Of a stretch of 64,000 nucleotides of DNA, positions 17,017 to 25,893 are shown in pieces; positions within the stretch are counted from its first letter, which is position 1, and the number at the start of each line of letters is the position of its first letter. Source of the stretch: RHKX01 sp963823565 (GTDB lineage Bacteria; Actinomycetota; Thermoleophilia; Solirubrobacterales; 70-9); NCBI GenBank assembly GCA_963823565.1, contig CAWGLR010000003.1, positions 496,001 to 560,000 on the forward strand, written 5' to 3'. The translations under genes and the position numbers were made by a program. The notes beneath the pieces are model-generated. The model did no database searches. It saw only the letters and a program-made list of their open reading frames with translations, and had not been told where the DNA came from.

Positions 17017-17749
17017 CCCGCGCCTTCGGAGCCTTGTCGGTGATCGTGACGACGAACTCGCCCTTGACCTCGCCGCCGTCGGAGGTGACCGCCAGCGCCT
17101 TGCCGGTCAGGCCCGCCTCGACCTGGTAGCGCAGGGTGTAGGTGCCGGGCATCACCGGGGTGAGGCGCCAGATGATCTCCTCGGTGTCGCCGGCCTGCAG
17201 CTCGCCGAAGGCGAAGGTGTTGGTCTGGGCGCGGAAGCCCGGCCCGAGTCCCGGTGGCGGCGGCTCGGGCTTGTTCGTCGCGGGGTCGATCGGCCGCGGG
17301 TACTTGTTCTCGAGGATCCACACGGGCCGATTCGGGTTGGCGAGCGAGTCGTCGTCCAGCCGGACCGAGAAGGAGCCGTCGGGGTTGGTCGCGGCGGCGG
17401 CGCCCTTGCCGTCGTCGGTCGTGATCGTGAAGGCGAGCTCGGGGATGTCCTCCTCGCCGGTGTTCTCGACGCCGATCACGAGGTCGGAGGTCTCGGCGAG
17501 CCGCTGCTCGGTCGGGAACTTCGCGGCCGTGATCCGGACCGGGAACTTCGCCGACGGCTCGTCGGCGTCCTGGCGGGCCTCGGCGCCGCCGTCCCCGCAG
17601 CCGCCGATTCCGGTCGCGATCGTGAGGAGCCCTGCCGCCGCCGCGGCGGTGACGGCAAGCCGGAGCCGCGGGGCGCTTGTAGGTCTCTCCCCCAAGGCGC
17701 GCGCAACATACCACGGGATTCCGCTGCGATCTGCTCCCTTTTCGTCCAT
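16979..17749 (-). CDS. Secreted lipoprotein, unknown function
   Basis: In this 256-residue protein an N-terminal hydrophobic stretch (LAVTAAAAAGLLTIATG) is followed by a lipobox-like GIGGC at Cys51, preceded by an unusually long basic n-region. The mature part looks beta-rich, with a CARDB-like pattern (ETSDLVIGVENTGEEDIPEL, MPGTYTLRYQVEAG), typical of cell-surface binding modules. No catalytic motif is visible. The ATG at 17749 is preferred over an upstream GTG at 17782. It is upstream of and probably co-transcribed with the two sugar dehydrogenases, and could be an accessory surface protein for them. Confidence 0.7.
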   Translation of the reverse strand: MDEKGADRSGIPWYVARALGERPTSAPRLRLAVTAAAAAGLLTIATGIGGCGDGGAEARQDADEPSAKFPVRITAAKFPTEQRLAETSDLVIGVENTGEEDIPELAFTITTDDGKGAAAATNPDGSFSVRLDDDSLANPNRPVWILENKYPRPIDPATNKPEPPPPGLGPGFRAQTNTFAFGELQAGDTEEIIWRLTPVMPGTYTLRYQVEAGLTGKALAVTSDGGEVKGEFVVTITDKAPKARVGDNGQVITEKP

Positions 17750-17876
17750 GCGGAAGCCGGTTCCCAGGCACGGGGCTCCCACTCAGGACGTGGCGGTCGG
17801 GGGTGGCGCGGGTCCGGCGTTTGGACTAAGTTTCCTCGCGGAGGAGCGGCGCGGGGCGTCGCGTCCGCCAGGAGAG

Positions 17877-18683
17877 ATGGTCAGATCCGCAGCCGATAGG
17901 GCGTTCCTGCCCGCGAAGAGCCTCTTCGAGCAGGTTGGGAACATGATGATCCTGACCGGGAAGACGATCGTCGCGACGGTCAAGCCGCCCTACCCCTACG
18001 GCGGCGAGTTCATCTCCCAGTTCCTGTTCGCGCTCCAGCTCTGCTGGTTCCCGCTGCTGATCAGCACCGTCGCCTTCGGCTTCGGCGCGCCCGGCCTGCA
18101 GGCGGCGAACTTCCTCACGCTGTTCGGCGCGCTCGACCGCCTCGGCGGCTTCTTCATCCTCGCCTCGGTGCGCGAGTTCGCGCCGTTCGTGACCGCGGTC
18201 GTCGTCGCCGGCGTCGCCGGCACCGCGATCACCGCCGACCTCGGCGCGCGGAAGATCCGCGAGGAGCTCGACGCGCTGATGGTCCTCGGCGTCGACCCGA
18301 TCAAGAACCTCGTCGTGCCGCGGTTCCTCAGCCTGATGCTGATCACCGGCCTGCTCAACATCTACGCGCTGCTCTTCGGGATCAGCGGCGGCATCTTCGC
18401 GGAGCTCACCTACGGCCAGCCGCTCGGCGGCTTCTTCGCCACCCTCTTCAACAACGCCTCGATCACCGATCTCTGGGGATCGGTGCTGAAGACGACCCTG
18501 TTCGGCGCGATCGTCGCCATCGTCTGCTCCTACAAGGGGATGAATGCGTCCGGAGGTGCGCAGGGCGTCGGCACCGCCGTCAACGAGGCGGTCGTCATCG
18601 CCTTCATGGGCGTCTTCGCGTTCAACTACGTCTTCACCCAGACGCTCTTGGCCACGCATCCGGAGATTTCGACGATCAAATGA
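17877..18683 (+). CDS. YrbE/MlaE-type ABC permease 1
   Basis: The 268-residue protein is an integral-membrane permease of the MlaE/YrbE family, which forms the inner-membrane core of lipid or steroid importers. It shows the hallmark cytoplasmic motif TADLGARKIREELDALMVLGVDP, five to six hydrophobic segments and the late YKGMNASGGAQGVGTAV loop. The start has a good SD (AGGAG, 5 nt upstream). A second permease and an ATPase follow, giving a heterodimeric permease plus ATPase set as in actinobacterial mce loci. No MCE-domain protein is encoded in this window. Confidence 0.92.
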   Translation: MVRSAADRAFLPAKSLFEQVGNMMILTGKTIVATVKPPYPYGGEFISQFLFALQLCWFPLLISTVAFGFGAPGLQAANFLTLFGALDRLGGFFILASVREFAPFVTAVVVAGVAGTAITADLGARKIREELDALMVLGVDPIKNLVVPRFLSLMLITGLLNIYALLFGISGGIFAELTYGQPLGGFFATLFNNASITDLWGSVLKTTLFGAIVAIVCSYKGMNASGGAQGVGTAVNEAVVIAFMGVFAFNYVFTQTLLATHPEISTIK

Positions 18684-18762
18684 CACGGCGTCTCCGACCG
18701 AGCAGATCAAGGACGCAGGAGGCGATGCGGCCTATTGGCCGTGAGCCGACGAGGACGCAGAG

Positions 18763-19581
18763 ATGCGAAGTGTCGGAGACGGCGTGAGCGGCTGGATGGC
18801 AGTGCCCAAGGACTGGCTCTCCTCGATGGGGGAGATCTTCCGGTTCTGCGGCCGGGTCATGGGGCTCGTCTACTCGGGCCGCGTCTTCCAGTTCTTCGGC
18901 GAGGCGCTGCGCCAGGCGGGGATCCTGATCCTCGGCTCGACGATCGTCATCTGGGGCCTCGTCTTCATCCTCGGCCTCCAGTGCGGGATCGAGGGCGCGT
19001 ACTTCACCCGCTCGGTCGGCGCCCCCGCCTACGCCGGCAACTTCGCCGCCTGGTGCGACCTGCGCGAGGTCATCCCCTACGCCTTCGGCTACATGATGAG
19101 CGCGAAGGTCGGCACCGGCATCGTCGCCGAGCTCGGCGCGATGCGGATCTCCGACGAGATCGACGCCCTCGAGGTCATGGGCATCCAGCCGGTGACGTTC
19201 CTCGCCGCGACCCGCCTGCTCGCCGCGTGGATGGTCCTGCCCTTCATGTACCTGGCGGCGATCGGCGTCGGCTTCCTCGCCTCCTACATCGCCGTCGTCG
19301 AGCAGATCGGCGACACGTCGAGCGGCGGCTACCTGCTGATCTTCTGGATGTTCCAGAACCCCCCCGACCTCATATTCAGCGTCATCAAGGGCATGGTGAT
19401 GGCCACCGCCATCGTGCTCGTCGGTTGCTATTACGGCTATACGGCGGGCGGCGGCCCGGTCGGCGTCGGCACCGCGACCGCGAAGTCGATGGTGCTCAAC
19501 ATCGTGCTCGTCCACATCATCGGGATGATGGGCACGCTCGTGTTCTGGGGAGCGAACCCGCGAGCCCCGATCGGCGGCTGA
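18763..19581 (+). CDS. YrbE/MlaE-type ABC permease 2
   Basis: This 272-residue partner permease has the equivalent motif VAELGAMRISDEIDALEVMGIQP and the C-terminal GYTAGGGPVGVGTATAK loop. It begins with an ATG at 18763, 79 nt after the first permease. Actinobacterial YrbEA/YrbEB pairs form the membrane pore of lipid, sterol or fatty-acid importers. The substrate here is unknown because the MCE components that define specificity are absent from the locus. Confidence 0.92.
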   Translation: MRSVGDGVSGWMAVPKDWLSSMGEIFRFCGRVMGLVYSGRVFQFFGEALRQAGILILGSTIVIWGLVFILGLQCGIEGAYFTRSVGAPAYAGNFAAWCDLREVIPYAFGYMMSAKVGTGIVAELGAMRISDEIDALEVMGIQPVTFLAATRLLAAWMVLPFMYLAAIGVGFLASYIAVVEQIGDTSSGGYLLIFWMFQNPPDLIFSVIKGMVMATAIVLVGCYYGYTAGGGPVGVGTATAKSMVLNIVLVHIIGMMGTLVFWGANPRAPIGG

Positions 19582-19617
19582 CGCCGATGCCTATGATCGA
19601 CGGCAGGAGGAGAGACC

Positions 19618-20637
19618 TTGGCTGACGAGAACCGCGAAACCGATCCCCGAGAGCCGGAGCGCACCGACGACCGCGTCGCCGAGGAGGTCTCCAGCGGCGG
19701 CACCGACGCTCCCTACGACGCCCGCGAGGACCGCAGCCTCTCTGGCGCCCGCGCCTCGCGCGACCCCGACTCCGCCGCGCCCGAGCTCGGCAAGCTCAAC
19801 AAGGACTACACGATCCCCGGGGTTGATCCCAACGACACCGATCCCTACCGCTGGCACACCGGCGAGAAGCGCGACCACGGCGGCGAGGACGCGATCGAGG
19901 TCATCGACCTCGTCAAGCAGTTCGGCAACACCCGGATCCAGAACGGCCTCAACCTCGGCCTGCCCGACAACGAGGTCTCGATGGTCCTCGGCCCGTCGGG
20001 AACGGGCAAGAGCGTCCTGATCAAGCTGATCGTCGGGCTGCTCTATCCCGACGCCGGCGACATCCTCGTCCACGGCGAGTCGGTCCCGAACATGACTGAC
20101 GACGAGCTCTTCGAGATGCGCAAGAAGTTCGGCCTGCTCTTCCAGGACGGCGCGCTGTTCGGCTCGATGAACATCTACGACAACACCGCGTTCCCGCTGC
20201 GCCAGCACACCGACAAGTCCGAGGACGAGATCAGCGAGATCGTCAACCGCCGCCTCCAGGAGGTCGGCCTGGCCGAGGCGCACTACAAGATGCCGAACGA
20301 GCTCTCCGGCGGGATGCGCAAGCGCGCCGGCTTCGCCCGCGCGCTCGTCCTCGACCCGGCGATCGTCTTCTTCGACGAGCCCGACTCCGGCCTCGACCCG
20401 GTCCGCACCGCGCTGCTGTGCGAGCTGATCCGCGAGGTCCACGAGGAGAACGGCGGCTGCTACCTGGTGATCAGCCACGACCTCGGCACCGCCCGCCGGA
20501 TCGCCGACTTCATCGCCGTGCTCTGGAAGGGGCGCATCGTCGAGTCCGGTCCCGCCGAGGAGCTGTTCGAGTCCGACAACGACTTCGTGCGGCAGTTCCT
20601 CAACGCAGAGGTCGACGGCCCGCTGGCGATGGACTGA
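19618..20637 (+). CDS. ABC ATPase of the YrbE importer (Mkl/MlaF type)
   Basis: The 339-residue ATPase has Walker A GPSGTGKS, signature LSGGMRKRAGFARAL, Walker B IVFFDEPDSGLDP and an H-loop in VISHDLGTARRIAD. It energises the two YrbE permeases. An N-terminal extension of about 95 residues (acidic, rich in D, E, R and T) is predicted to be disordered and precedes the first beta strand (AIEVIDLVKQFG); such a long extension is unusual for MlaF/Mkl. The TTG start at 19618 has a strong SD (GGAGGAGAG). A GTAGC-rich repeat lies just downstream. Confidence 0.92.
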   Translation: MADENRETDPREPERTDDRVAEEVSSGGTDAPYDAREDRSLSGARASRDPDSAAPELGKLNKDYTIPGVDPNDTDPYRWHTGEKRDHGGEDAIEVIDLVKQFGNTRIQNGLNLGLPDNEVSMVLGPSGTGKSVLIKLIVGLLYPDAGDILVHGESVPNMTDDELFEMRKKFGLLFQDGALFGSMNIYDNTAFPLRQHTDKSEDEISEIVNRRLQEVGLAEAHYKMPNELSGGMRKRAGFARALVLDPAIVFFDEPDSGLDPVRTALLCELIREVHEENGGCYLVISHDLGTARRIADFIAVLWKGRIVESGPAEELFESDNDFVRQFLNAEVDGPLAMD

Positions 20638-20716
20638 GCAGCACGCTCGCTTCGCTCGCTGTAGCGAGTAGCCCGCTACCCCCCGCTTGCTAGCCGCTAC
20701 TTGCTACCCGCTTAAT
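20638..20716. repeat. GTAGC-rich repeat, copy B (intergenic)
   Basis: This lies between the ATPase stop and the MMPL start. It contains GTAGCGAGTAGCCCGCTACC and later GCCGCTACTTGCTACCCGCT, then TTAATCC. The early CGCTCGCTTCGCTCGCT is self-complementary. It is related to copies at 16.9 and 57.3 kb. It may also act as the transcription terminator of the YrbE-ATPase operon. Confidence 0.7.
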
Positions 20717-20761
20717 CCTCAATCCGCCTGACCAGCGCGGTTCGCCCCTAGCATCCATTCC

Positions 20762-23311
20762 GTGCGGAGCCTCCTCGGGCGCATAGGAGAGTGGGCGGTC
20801 ACGCGGCCGGCGCCGACGATCGCCGCCGTGATCTCGATCGTCGCGATAGTCGGCATCGTCGGGGCCCTGCGGCTGTCGCCGGACGCGGGGACCGACAAGC
20901 TCGTCGACAACGGGTCGGCGGCCTTCGAGGGGACGCAGGAGTTCCGCGACCGCTTCGGCGACGACGCGATCGTCGTCCTCGTCAAGGGGCAGCTCGACCA
21001 ACTCGTCCTCACCGACAACATCGAGCGGCTGCTCGCGCTTGAGACCTGCCTGGCCGGGAAGCCGGATCAGACGACGGGCCAGTACGTGGCGGCGTCGTGT
21101 CAGGAGATCGCCGACCTCGGCGCGGTACGTGTCGTCTTCGGCCCGGCGACCTTCCTCAACGAGGCGGCGAATCGCGCGAACGAGGCGATCCAGGACCAGG
21201 TCAGGGCGGCTGCGACCGACCCGGTCGCCCGCCAGGCGGCGCTGCGGCAGCTCGCGCAGAGCGGGCTCTCGATCACGGACGTCCTCGGCGGGCTCTCGAT
21301 CAGGAACACCAACTTCGTGCAGTCGGTCGTCTTCGACCTGACCACGCCCGGCACCCCGCCGAAGGCGAAGTTCGGCTACCTCTTCCCCTCCGAGGACGGC
21401 GCCCTCATCTCGATCCGGCTGCGCCCCGACATCTCCGACTCCGAGCGGCGCGAGGCGATCTCGCTGATCCGCGAGACCGTCGGCAACGACGCCTTCAAGC
21501 TCAAGGACGGCGCGACCTACGACATCAGCGGGATCCCGGTCGTCGTGCAGGGGCTGTCGGACGAGCTCGGGGGCCAGATCGTCGTCCTGTTCGCGGCCGC
21601 GCTCGCGGTGATGGCGCTCGTCCTGATCTTCATCTTCGGGCCGCCGCTGCGGCTGCTGCCGCTGCTGATCGCCGTCGGCGCCGCGGGGTTCGCGTTCGGC
21701 CTGCTCGCGCTGCTCGGCGGGACGCTGACGATGGCCTCGGTCGCCGTGCTCCCCGTCGTGATCGGCCTCGGCGTCGACTACGCGATCCAGCTCCAGGCGC
21801 GGTTCCGCGAGGCGATCTCGCGCGGCAACCGCCCCCCGGCCGCGGCGGTCGTCGCCGCGGTCCGCGGGGGCCCGGTGATCGGCACCGCGGCGCTCGCCAC
21901 CGGGGTCGGGTTCCTCACTCTCGTCCTCTCGCCGATCCCGATGGTCCGCGAGTTCGCGGTCGCGCTCGTCGCCGGGATCTTCGCGGCGCTCGCGATCTCG
22001 CTGACCGCCGGCCTCGCGGCGCTATCCATGGCCTCGCCCGAGGGCGGCCGCGCCCCGCGCCGCGACCTCGGGGGCGAGCGCCTGCGGCGGCTCGACGCGC
22101 GGGCCGCCGCGGCGCGGGGCCGGCTCGCCGCCGCGGCCAAGCGCGTCCTCGCCGCCTCGATCGGCTCTCCCGTGGCGGTGCTCGCCGTCTCCGCCGTCCT
22201 CGCGATCGCCGGCTGGGGGCTCGCGATCGGCAGCGACGTCGTCAGCGACATCCGCAAGCTCGTGCCCGAGGACCTGCCGGCGCTGCGGGGCGTGGACGAA
22301 CTCGAGGAGACGACCGGCGTCTCGGGCGAGCTCGACGTGCTCGTCTCGGGCGACGTCACATCGCCCGAGGCGATCACCTGGATGAAGGACTTCAAGGAAC
22401 GCGTGCTCGACGAGCACGGCTTCACCGAGGACACGATCGGGTGCCGCGACGGCGACGCCGAGCTCTGCCCGGGCCCGTCGCTGTCGGATCTGTTCGACAT
22501 CACCGAGGGCGAGCCGCTGACTGAGGAGCGGGTGGCCGGGGTCCTCGACGCGATCCCGCCCTACTTCTCACAGGCGATCCTCTCCCAGCAGGACGGCGGC
22601 GACGTCGCCGCGGTCTCGTTCCTGATCCCGGTGATGCCCCTCGACGAGCAGGAGGACCTGATCCAGGCCATTCGCGGCGAGCTCGACCCGCCCGACGGCG
22701 TCAGCGCCGAGGTCGTCGGCCTGCCGGTGCTCGCCGCCGACGCCAACTCGGAGCTCTCCGGATCCCGCTACTGGCTGGCCGGCATCGGCCTCGTCGCCGT
22801 CGCCCTCGTCCTCGTCGCCGTCTACAGGCGGCCCGGCCGGGCGCTGGTGCCGCTGATCCCGATCGCGCTGGCGACCGGCTGGTCATCGCTCGTGCTCGAG
22901 CTGATCGGGATCCCGCTGAACCCGATGTCGGCGACCCTCGGTGCGCTGGTGATCGCGGTCGCCACCGAGTTCAGCGTCATCCTCGCCGCGCGATTCCACG
23001 AGGAGCGCGAGGACGGGACGTCGGTCGGAGAGGCGCTCAGGCGGACCTACTCGCGGACCGGCACGGCGGTGCTCGCGTCCGGCATCACGTCGATCGCCGG
23101 CTTCGGCGTCCTCGCCCTCAGCGGGATCACGATGCTCCGCGACTTCGGCCTCGCAACCGTCGTGGACCTCTCGGTCGCCGTCGCCGGCGTCATGGTCGTG
23201 CTGCCCGCGGCGCTCGTCTGGGCCGAGGGCGGCTACCGCCCGCTGCCGGAGGTAGCGGCGTCCATCCGCGGCGCGGCCAGGCGCCGGACCGAGCCCGACC
23301 CGACCGCGTAG
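20762..23311 (+). CDS. MMPL/RND-family transporter (HAE3-like)
   Basis: This 849-residue protein has two tandem repeats of the RND membrane domain: one membrane segment, a large exported loop, then a five-segment bundle, repeated once. The first bundle includes VLPVVIGLGVDYAIQLQARFREA, with the conserved GxxxDY motif. The second carries VATEFSVILAARFHEE at the equivalent site. Such proteins export lipids or hopanoids using the proton gradient. Its position after a YrbE/ATPase set suggests a joint lipid-trafficking role, which is inference. The GTG has a TAGCAT -10 box 7 nt upstream, so it has its own leaderless promoter. Confidence 0.9.
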   Translation: MRSLLGRIGEWAVTRPAPTIAAVISIVAIVGIVGALRLSPDAGTDKLVDNGSAAFEGTQEFRDRFGDDAIVVLVKGQLDQLVLTDNIERLLALETCLAGKPDQTTGQYVAASCQEIADLGAVRVVFGPATFLNEAANRANEAIQDQVRAAATDPVARQAALRQLAQSGLSITDVLGGLSIRNTNFVQSVVFDLTTPGTPPKAKFGYLFPSEDGALISIRLRPDISDSERREAISLIRETVGNDAFKLKDGATYDISGIPVVVQGLSDELGGQIVVLFAAALAVMALVLIFIFGPPLRLLPLLIAVGAAGFAFGLLALLGGTLTMASVAVLPVVIGLGVDYAIQLQARFREAISRGNRPPAAAVVAAVRGGPVIGTAALATGVGFLTLVLSPIPMVREFAVALVAGIFAALAISLTAGLAALSMASPEGGRAPRRDLGGERLRRLDARAAAARGRLAAAAKRVLAASIGSPVAVLAVSAVLAIAGWGLAIGSDVVSDIRKLVPEDLPALRGVDELEETTGVSGELDVLVSGDVTSPEAITWMKDFKERVLDEHGFTEDTIGCRDGDAELCPGPSLSDLFDITEGEPLTEERVAGVLDAIPPYFSQAILSQQDGGDVAAVSFLIPVMPLDEQEDLIQAIRGELDPPDGVSAEVVGLPVLAADANSELSGSRYWLAGIGLVAVALVLVAVYRRPGRALVPLIPIALATGWSSLVLELIGIPLNPMSATLGALVIAVATEFSVILAARFHEEREDGTSVGEALRRTYSRTGTAVLASGITSIAGFGVLALSGITMLRDFGLATVVDLSVAVAGVMVVLPAALVWAEGGYRPLPEVAASIRGAARRRTEPDPTA

Positions 23312-23313
23312 GC

Positions 23314-24099
23314 GTGGCCGACCGCGACCCGAGCGGCGGGGGCTGGTGGCCCGAGGGAGATCCCGGCGACGGTGAGCGGAGGGCCGGGACTCGTCCGCCG
23401 CGCGGCTTGGAGAGCCGCGAGAAGCCGCCGAAGCCGCCCGCCCGCTACTCGTATTTCGTCGGGCTCGCGTTCTTCGCGATCATCGCGATCGCGCTCGTCA
23501 ACCTGCTGCGCGACGACGACTCCGGGATCCTCGGCGTGAGCCCGACCGACCGCGGGACGCCGCTTGCCGAGTTCGCGGTGCCCGACGCTCGCGGCACGAG
23601 CGAGGACGACGCGAACGTCTTCCAGGACGACTGCGAGAGCTCGCGGAACCCCTGCCCGGCCGACGATCAACGGGTCCCCGCCTGCGAGATCGAGCCCGCC
23701 GAGGCGATCCGCGTCTGCGACCTGTTCGACAAGCCGCTGGCGATCTCGTTTTGGTTCACCCGAGGCGGTGACTGCCTGCCGACCCAGGACGCGTTCGACG
23801 CCGTGGCGCGCCGCTACGCCGGGCGGGCGAACTTCCTCAGCGTCGACATCCGCGACGACCGGGACACCGTGCGGGACATCGTCGAGGAGCGGGGGTGGAC
23901 GGTGCCGGTCGGCCTCGATCCCGACGGAGCGGTGTCCAACCTCTACCTGGTGGGCGGCTGCCCGACGCTCGTCCTCGCCTATCCCGGCGGGATCCTCCAC
24001 GACGCCGAGACCGTCGACGCCGTCGACGAAGAGGGGATCGATGCCACCGTCCGCGACCTCCTGAGCGCCTCGCGCGAGCGCGCGGCGACGTCGCGGTGA
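23314..24099 (+). CDS. Membrane-anchored thioredoxin-fold protein
   Basis: In this 261-residue protein a basic, proline-rich N-terminus leads into one membrane anchor (YFVGLAFFAIIAIALVNLL), then an exported TlpA/redoxin-like domain from about residue 80. The active-site region reads FWFTRGGDCLPTQ, so one cysteine remains where CxxC is usual, and the cis-proline loop is GGCPTLVL. It may work as a single-cysteine peroxiredoxin-like or structural protein. The GTG start is 2 nt after the MMPL stop, so the genes are co-translated. The downstream gene overlaps it by four bases. Confidence 0.75.
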   Translation: MADRDPSGGGWWPEGDPGDGERRAGTRPPRGLESREKPPKPPARYSYFVGLAFFAIIAIALVNLLRDDDSGILGVSPTDRGTPLAEFAVPDARGTSEDDANVFQDDCESSRNPCPADDQRVPACEIEPAEAIRVCDLFDKPLAISFWFTRGGDCLPTQDAFDAVARRYAGRANFLSVDIRDDRDTVRDIVEERGWTVPVGLDPDGAVSNLYLVGGCPTLVLAYPGGILHDAETVDAVDEEGIDATVRDLLSASRERAATSR

Positions 24100-24740
24100 G
24101 CGCCCCCGGGGAGATCGAGCGCGGCGAGGTCGAGCCCGGGCTGGCCTCCGAGCTTCCCGGTCTCGCGATCCGCTGGGTGACCGTGCCCCGCGGCTCGGGA
24201 CGGAGCAGCCGCGGCGTCAAGCAGCGGCTGCGCCTGCTCTCGGACCGGTTCGGGGGCCCGCAGGCGATCGAGCTGCGGCGGCAGCCGATCCCGTGGGCGT
24301 ATCGCGTCTTCTACCGCCACATCGGGCTCGACCCCGACGAGCAGCCGACCCCCGTCGAAGCGCTCGCCAAGGAGCGGATGCTGAAGGGCGGCTTCGTCAG
24401 CCACAACCTGCTCGACGACGCGCTGACGATCGCGATCATCGAGTCGGGCGTGGCCCTGCGCGCCTACGACGCCGACCGGCTCGAGGGCTCGCTCGCGATC
24501 CGCCCCAGCCTCGCCGGGGAGGGGCTCGAGGGGAGGCCGGGGGACCTGCCGCCGGGGACGCTCGTGATCGCCGACGAAGTGCGGCCCGTGTCGCTGCTGT
24601 TCGGCGCGGTCGCCTCCGGCCGCGGCGTCGGCCGCGGCACCGAGCACACGGTAATCGCCGCGACCGGCGTCGCCGGGGTCCCCGAGATCGCGATCGAGGA
24701 GGCGCTCTGGATCGCGGCGGAGACCATGACCTCCGGTTAG
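24096..24740 (+). CDS. B3/4 (tRNA-editing-like) domain protein
   Basis: The 214-residue protein has the B3/4 fold found in the beta subunit of phenylalanyl-tRNA synthetase, here as a stand-alone protein: IPWAYRVFYRHIGLDPDE, then VSHNLLDDALTIAIIESGVALRAYDAD, and GTEHTVIAATGVAGVP. Free-standing homologues are common in bacteria and are suspected of editing mischarged tRNA, but function is unproven. The start is the GTG at 24096, overlapping the previous TGA (GTGA). It is the third gene of the MMPL-thioredoxin-fold-B3/4 operon. Confidence 0.8.
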   Translation: MSAPGEIERGEVEPGLASELPGLAIRWVTVPRGSGRSSRGVKQRLRLLSDRFGGPQAIELRRQPIPWAYRVFYRHIGLDPDEQPTPVEALAKERMLKGGFVSHNLLDDALTIAIIESGVALRAYDADRLEGSLAIRPSLAGEGLEGRPGDLPPGTLVIADEVRPVSLLFGAVASGRGVGRGTEHTVIAATGVAGVPEIAIEEALWIAAETMTSG

Positions 24741-24804
24741 CGGAACCCTTGGGGGGAGGCTGATCCGGCGTTAGAATGGCGGCAGCGACGCGGAAGGGCG
24801 CCCG

Positions 24805-25323
24805 ATGACCGCGCTGATCGAGGTCGAGAGACGGATAGGGACGGGGGAGAGCCCTGGGGCGGCGGAGACCCTCGCCCCGCGCGTCCCAGCCGAGACCGAG
24901 CAGCCCGCCCGCGCTCAGCTGCGACGCCAGATCGCGCGCATGGAGCGCGACCTCTGCGACCTCTTCGCCACCGCCTTCCCGCGGCGCGGGATCGAATGGA
25001 CGGTCGGCGCCGCAGGCGGCCCCCGGGTGCTCGGCGTCGAGGAGCTCGAGCGCACGCGCGACGCGCTCGCCGCGCGACTCGCCGATGCTCGCGCGGAGAT
25101 CGCCCGCCGGGCCGACGAGGAGGATGAGAGCCGCGCGCTAGTCGAGCGGATGATCGCCGACCCCGCCTCCCACCGCTGGGTTCGCGTCCGCAACGAGGAC
25201 GTCGGCGAGCCCGGCTGCAAGCACTGGCACTCCCGCCCCCGCTGGGGGATCATCGGCATGCTCCTCGGCTGGTGGCGGGTCAAGCTCTCCTCCGGTTGTC
25301 CGTTAGCCACCGGGCCGCGCTGA
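24805..25323 (+). CDS. Conserved hypothetical with His/Cys-rich C-terminus
   Basis: The 172 residues begin with a helical, charged region (about 30-120, probable coiled coil). A compact C-terminal motif follows: EPGCKHWHSRPRWGIIGMLLGW and a terminal SSGCP. The pairing of C-K-H-W-H with a late cysteine could bind a metal. The ATG lies 31 nt downstream of a TAGAAT -10 box, with GGAAGGG as a weak SD. I do not recognise the family with certainty; it resembles lineage-specific actinobacterial proteins. Confidence 0.6.
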   Translation: MTALIEVERRIGTGESPGAAETLAPRVPAETEQPARAQLRRQIARMERDLCDLFATAFPRRGIEWTVGAAGGPRVLGVEELERTRDALAARLADARAEIARRADEEDESRALVERMIADPASHRWVRVRNEDVGEPGCKHWHSRPRWGIIGMLLGWWRVKLSSGCPLATGPR

Positions 25324-25356
25324 GGCGCCGGCCCATCCCGCGGAGGTAGCGGCCGG

Positions 25357-25881
25357 ATGGCCTCGAAGTCGGCGCGAAAGCGACGCAAACGGCGGCCGCC
25401 GCCGAAGCCGGCGGCCGAGTCCGCCGACGCCCTGCCGCAGGCGCCGGCCGAGCCGGCGCCGCGGGCGCGGCGGCGCCTCGACGAGGCGCCGCCGCCTCCC
25501 TGGGGCTCGTTTCCGCTGATCGAGCTGTCGGTGCTGCTCGGCCTGGTCTTCCTCGTCGCCGGGTTCTTCTTCGTCGAGGGCGACCGCGGCGCGATCCTGA
25601 TCGGCGCCGGGCTCGTGCTCGGCTCGATCGGCGGGCTCGAGCTCTCGCTGCGGGAGCACTTCTCGGGCCACCGCTCGCACACGCTGATCCTCGCCGGCAT
25701 CCCCGCGCTCGCCGTCCTCGGCGTCCTCTTCTACGCCGTCGACGGCCTGGCGCCGCTCGTCCGCGCCGCGATCGGCCTCGCGGTCTTCGCCGCGGCGGCA
25801 TTCATGCTGAGCAGAGCGTTCGCCAGGCGCTCGGGCGGGGCGCGCTACCGCTTCGCGGAGCCTCGGCGGCGGCGGAGATAG
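25357..25881 (+). CDS. Small multi-pass membrane protein, unknown function
   Basis: In this 174-residue protein a basic, proline/alanine-rich tail of about 50 residues precedes four hydrophobic segments (VLLGLVFLVAGFFFVEG, AILIGAGLVLGSIGGLEL, LILAGIPALAVLGVLFYAV, LVRAAIGLAVFAAAAFML). The C-terminus is strongly basic (RRRRR). The SD (GGAGGTAG) is 10 nt before the ATG. No enzymatic motif is seen. Confidence 0.65.
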   Translation: MASKSARKRRKRRPPPKPAAESADALPQAPAEPAPRARRRLDEAPPPPWGSFPLIELSVLLGLVFLVAGFFFVEGDRGAILIGAGLVLGSIGGLELSLREHFSGHRSHTLILAGIPALAVLGVLFYAVDGLAPLVRAAIGLAVFAAAAFMLSRAFARRSGGARYRFAEPRRRRR

Positions 25882-25893
25882 GGCCGGTCTTGG

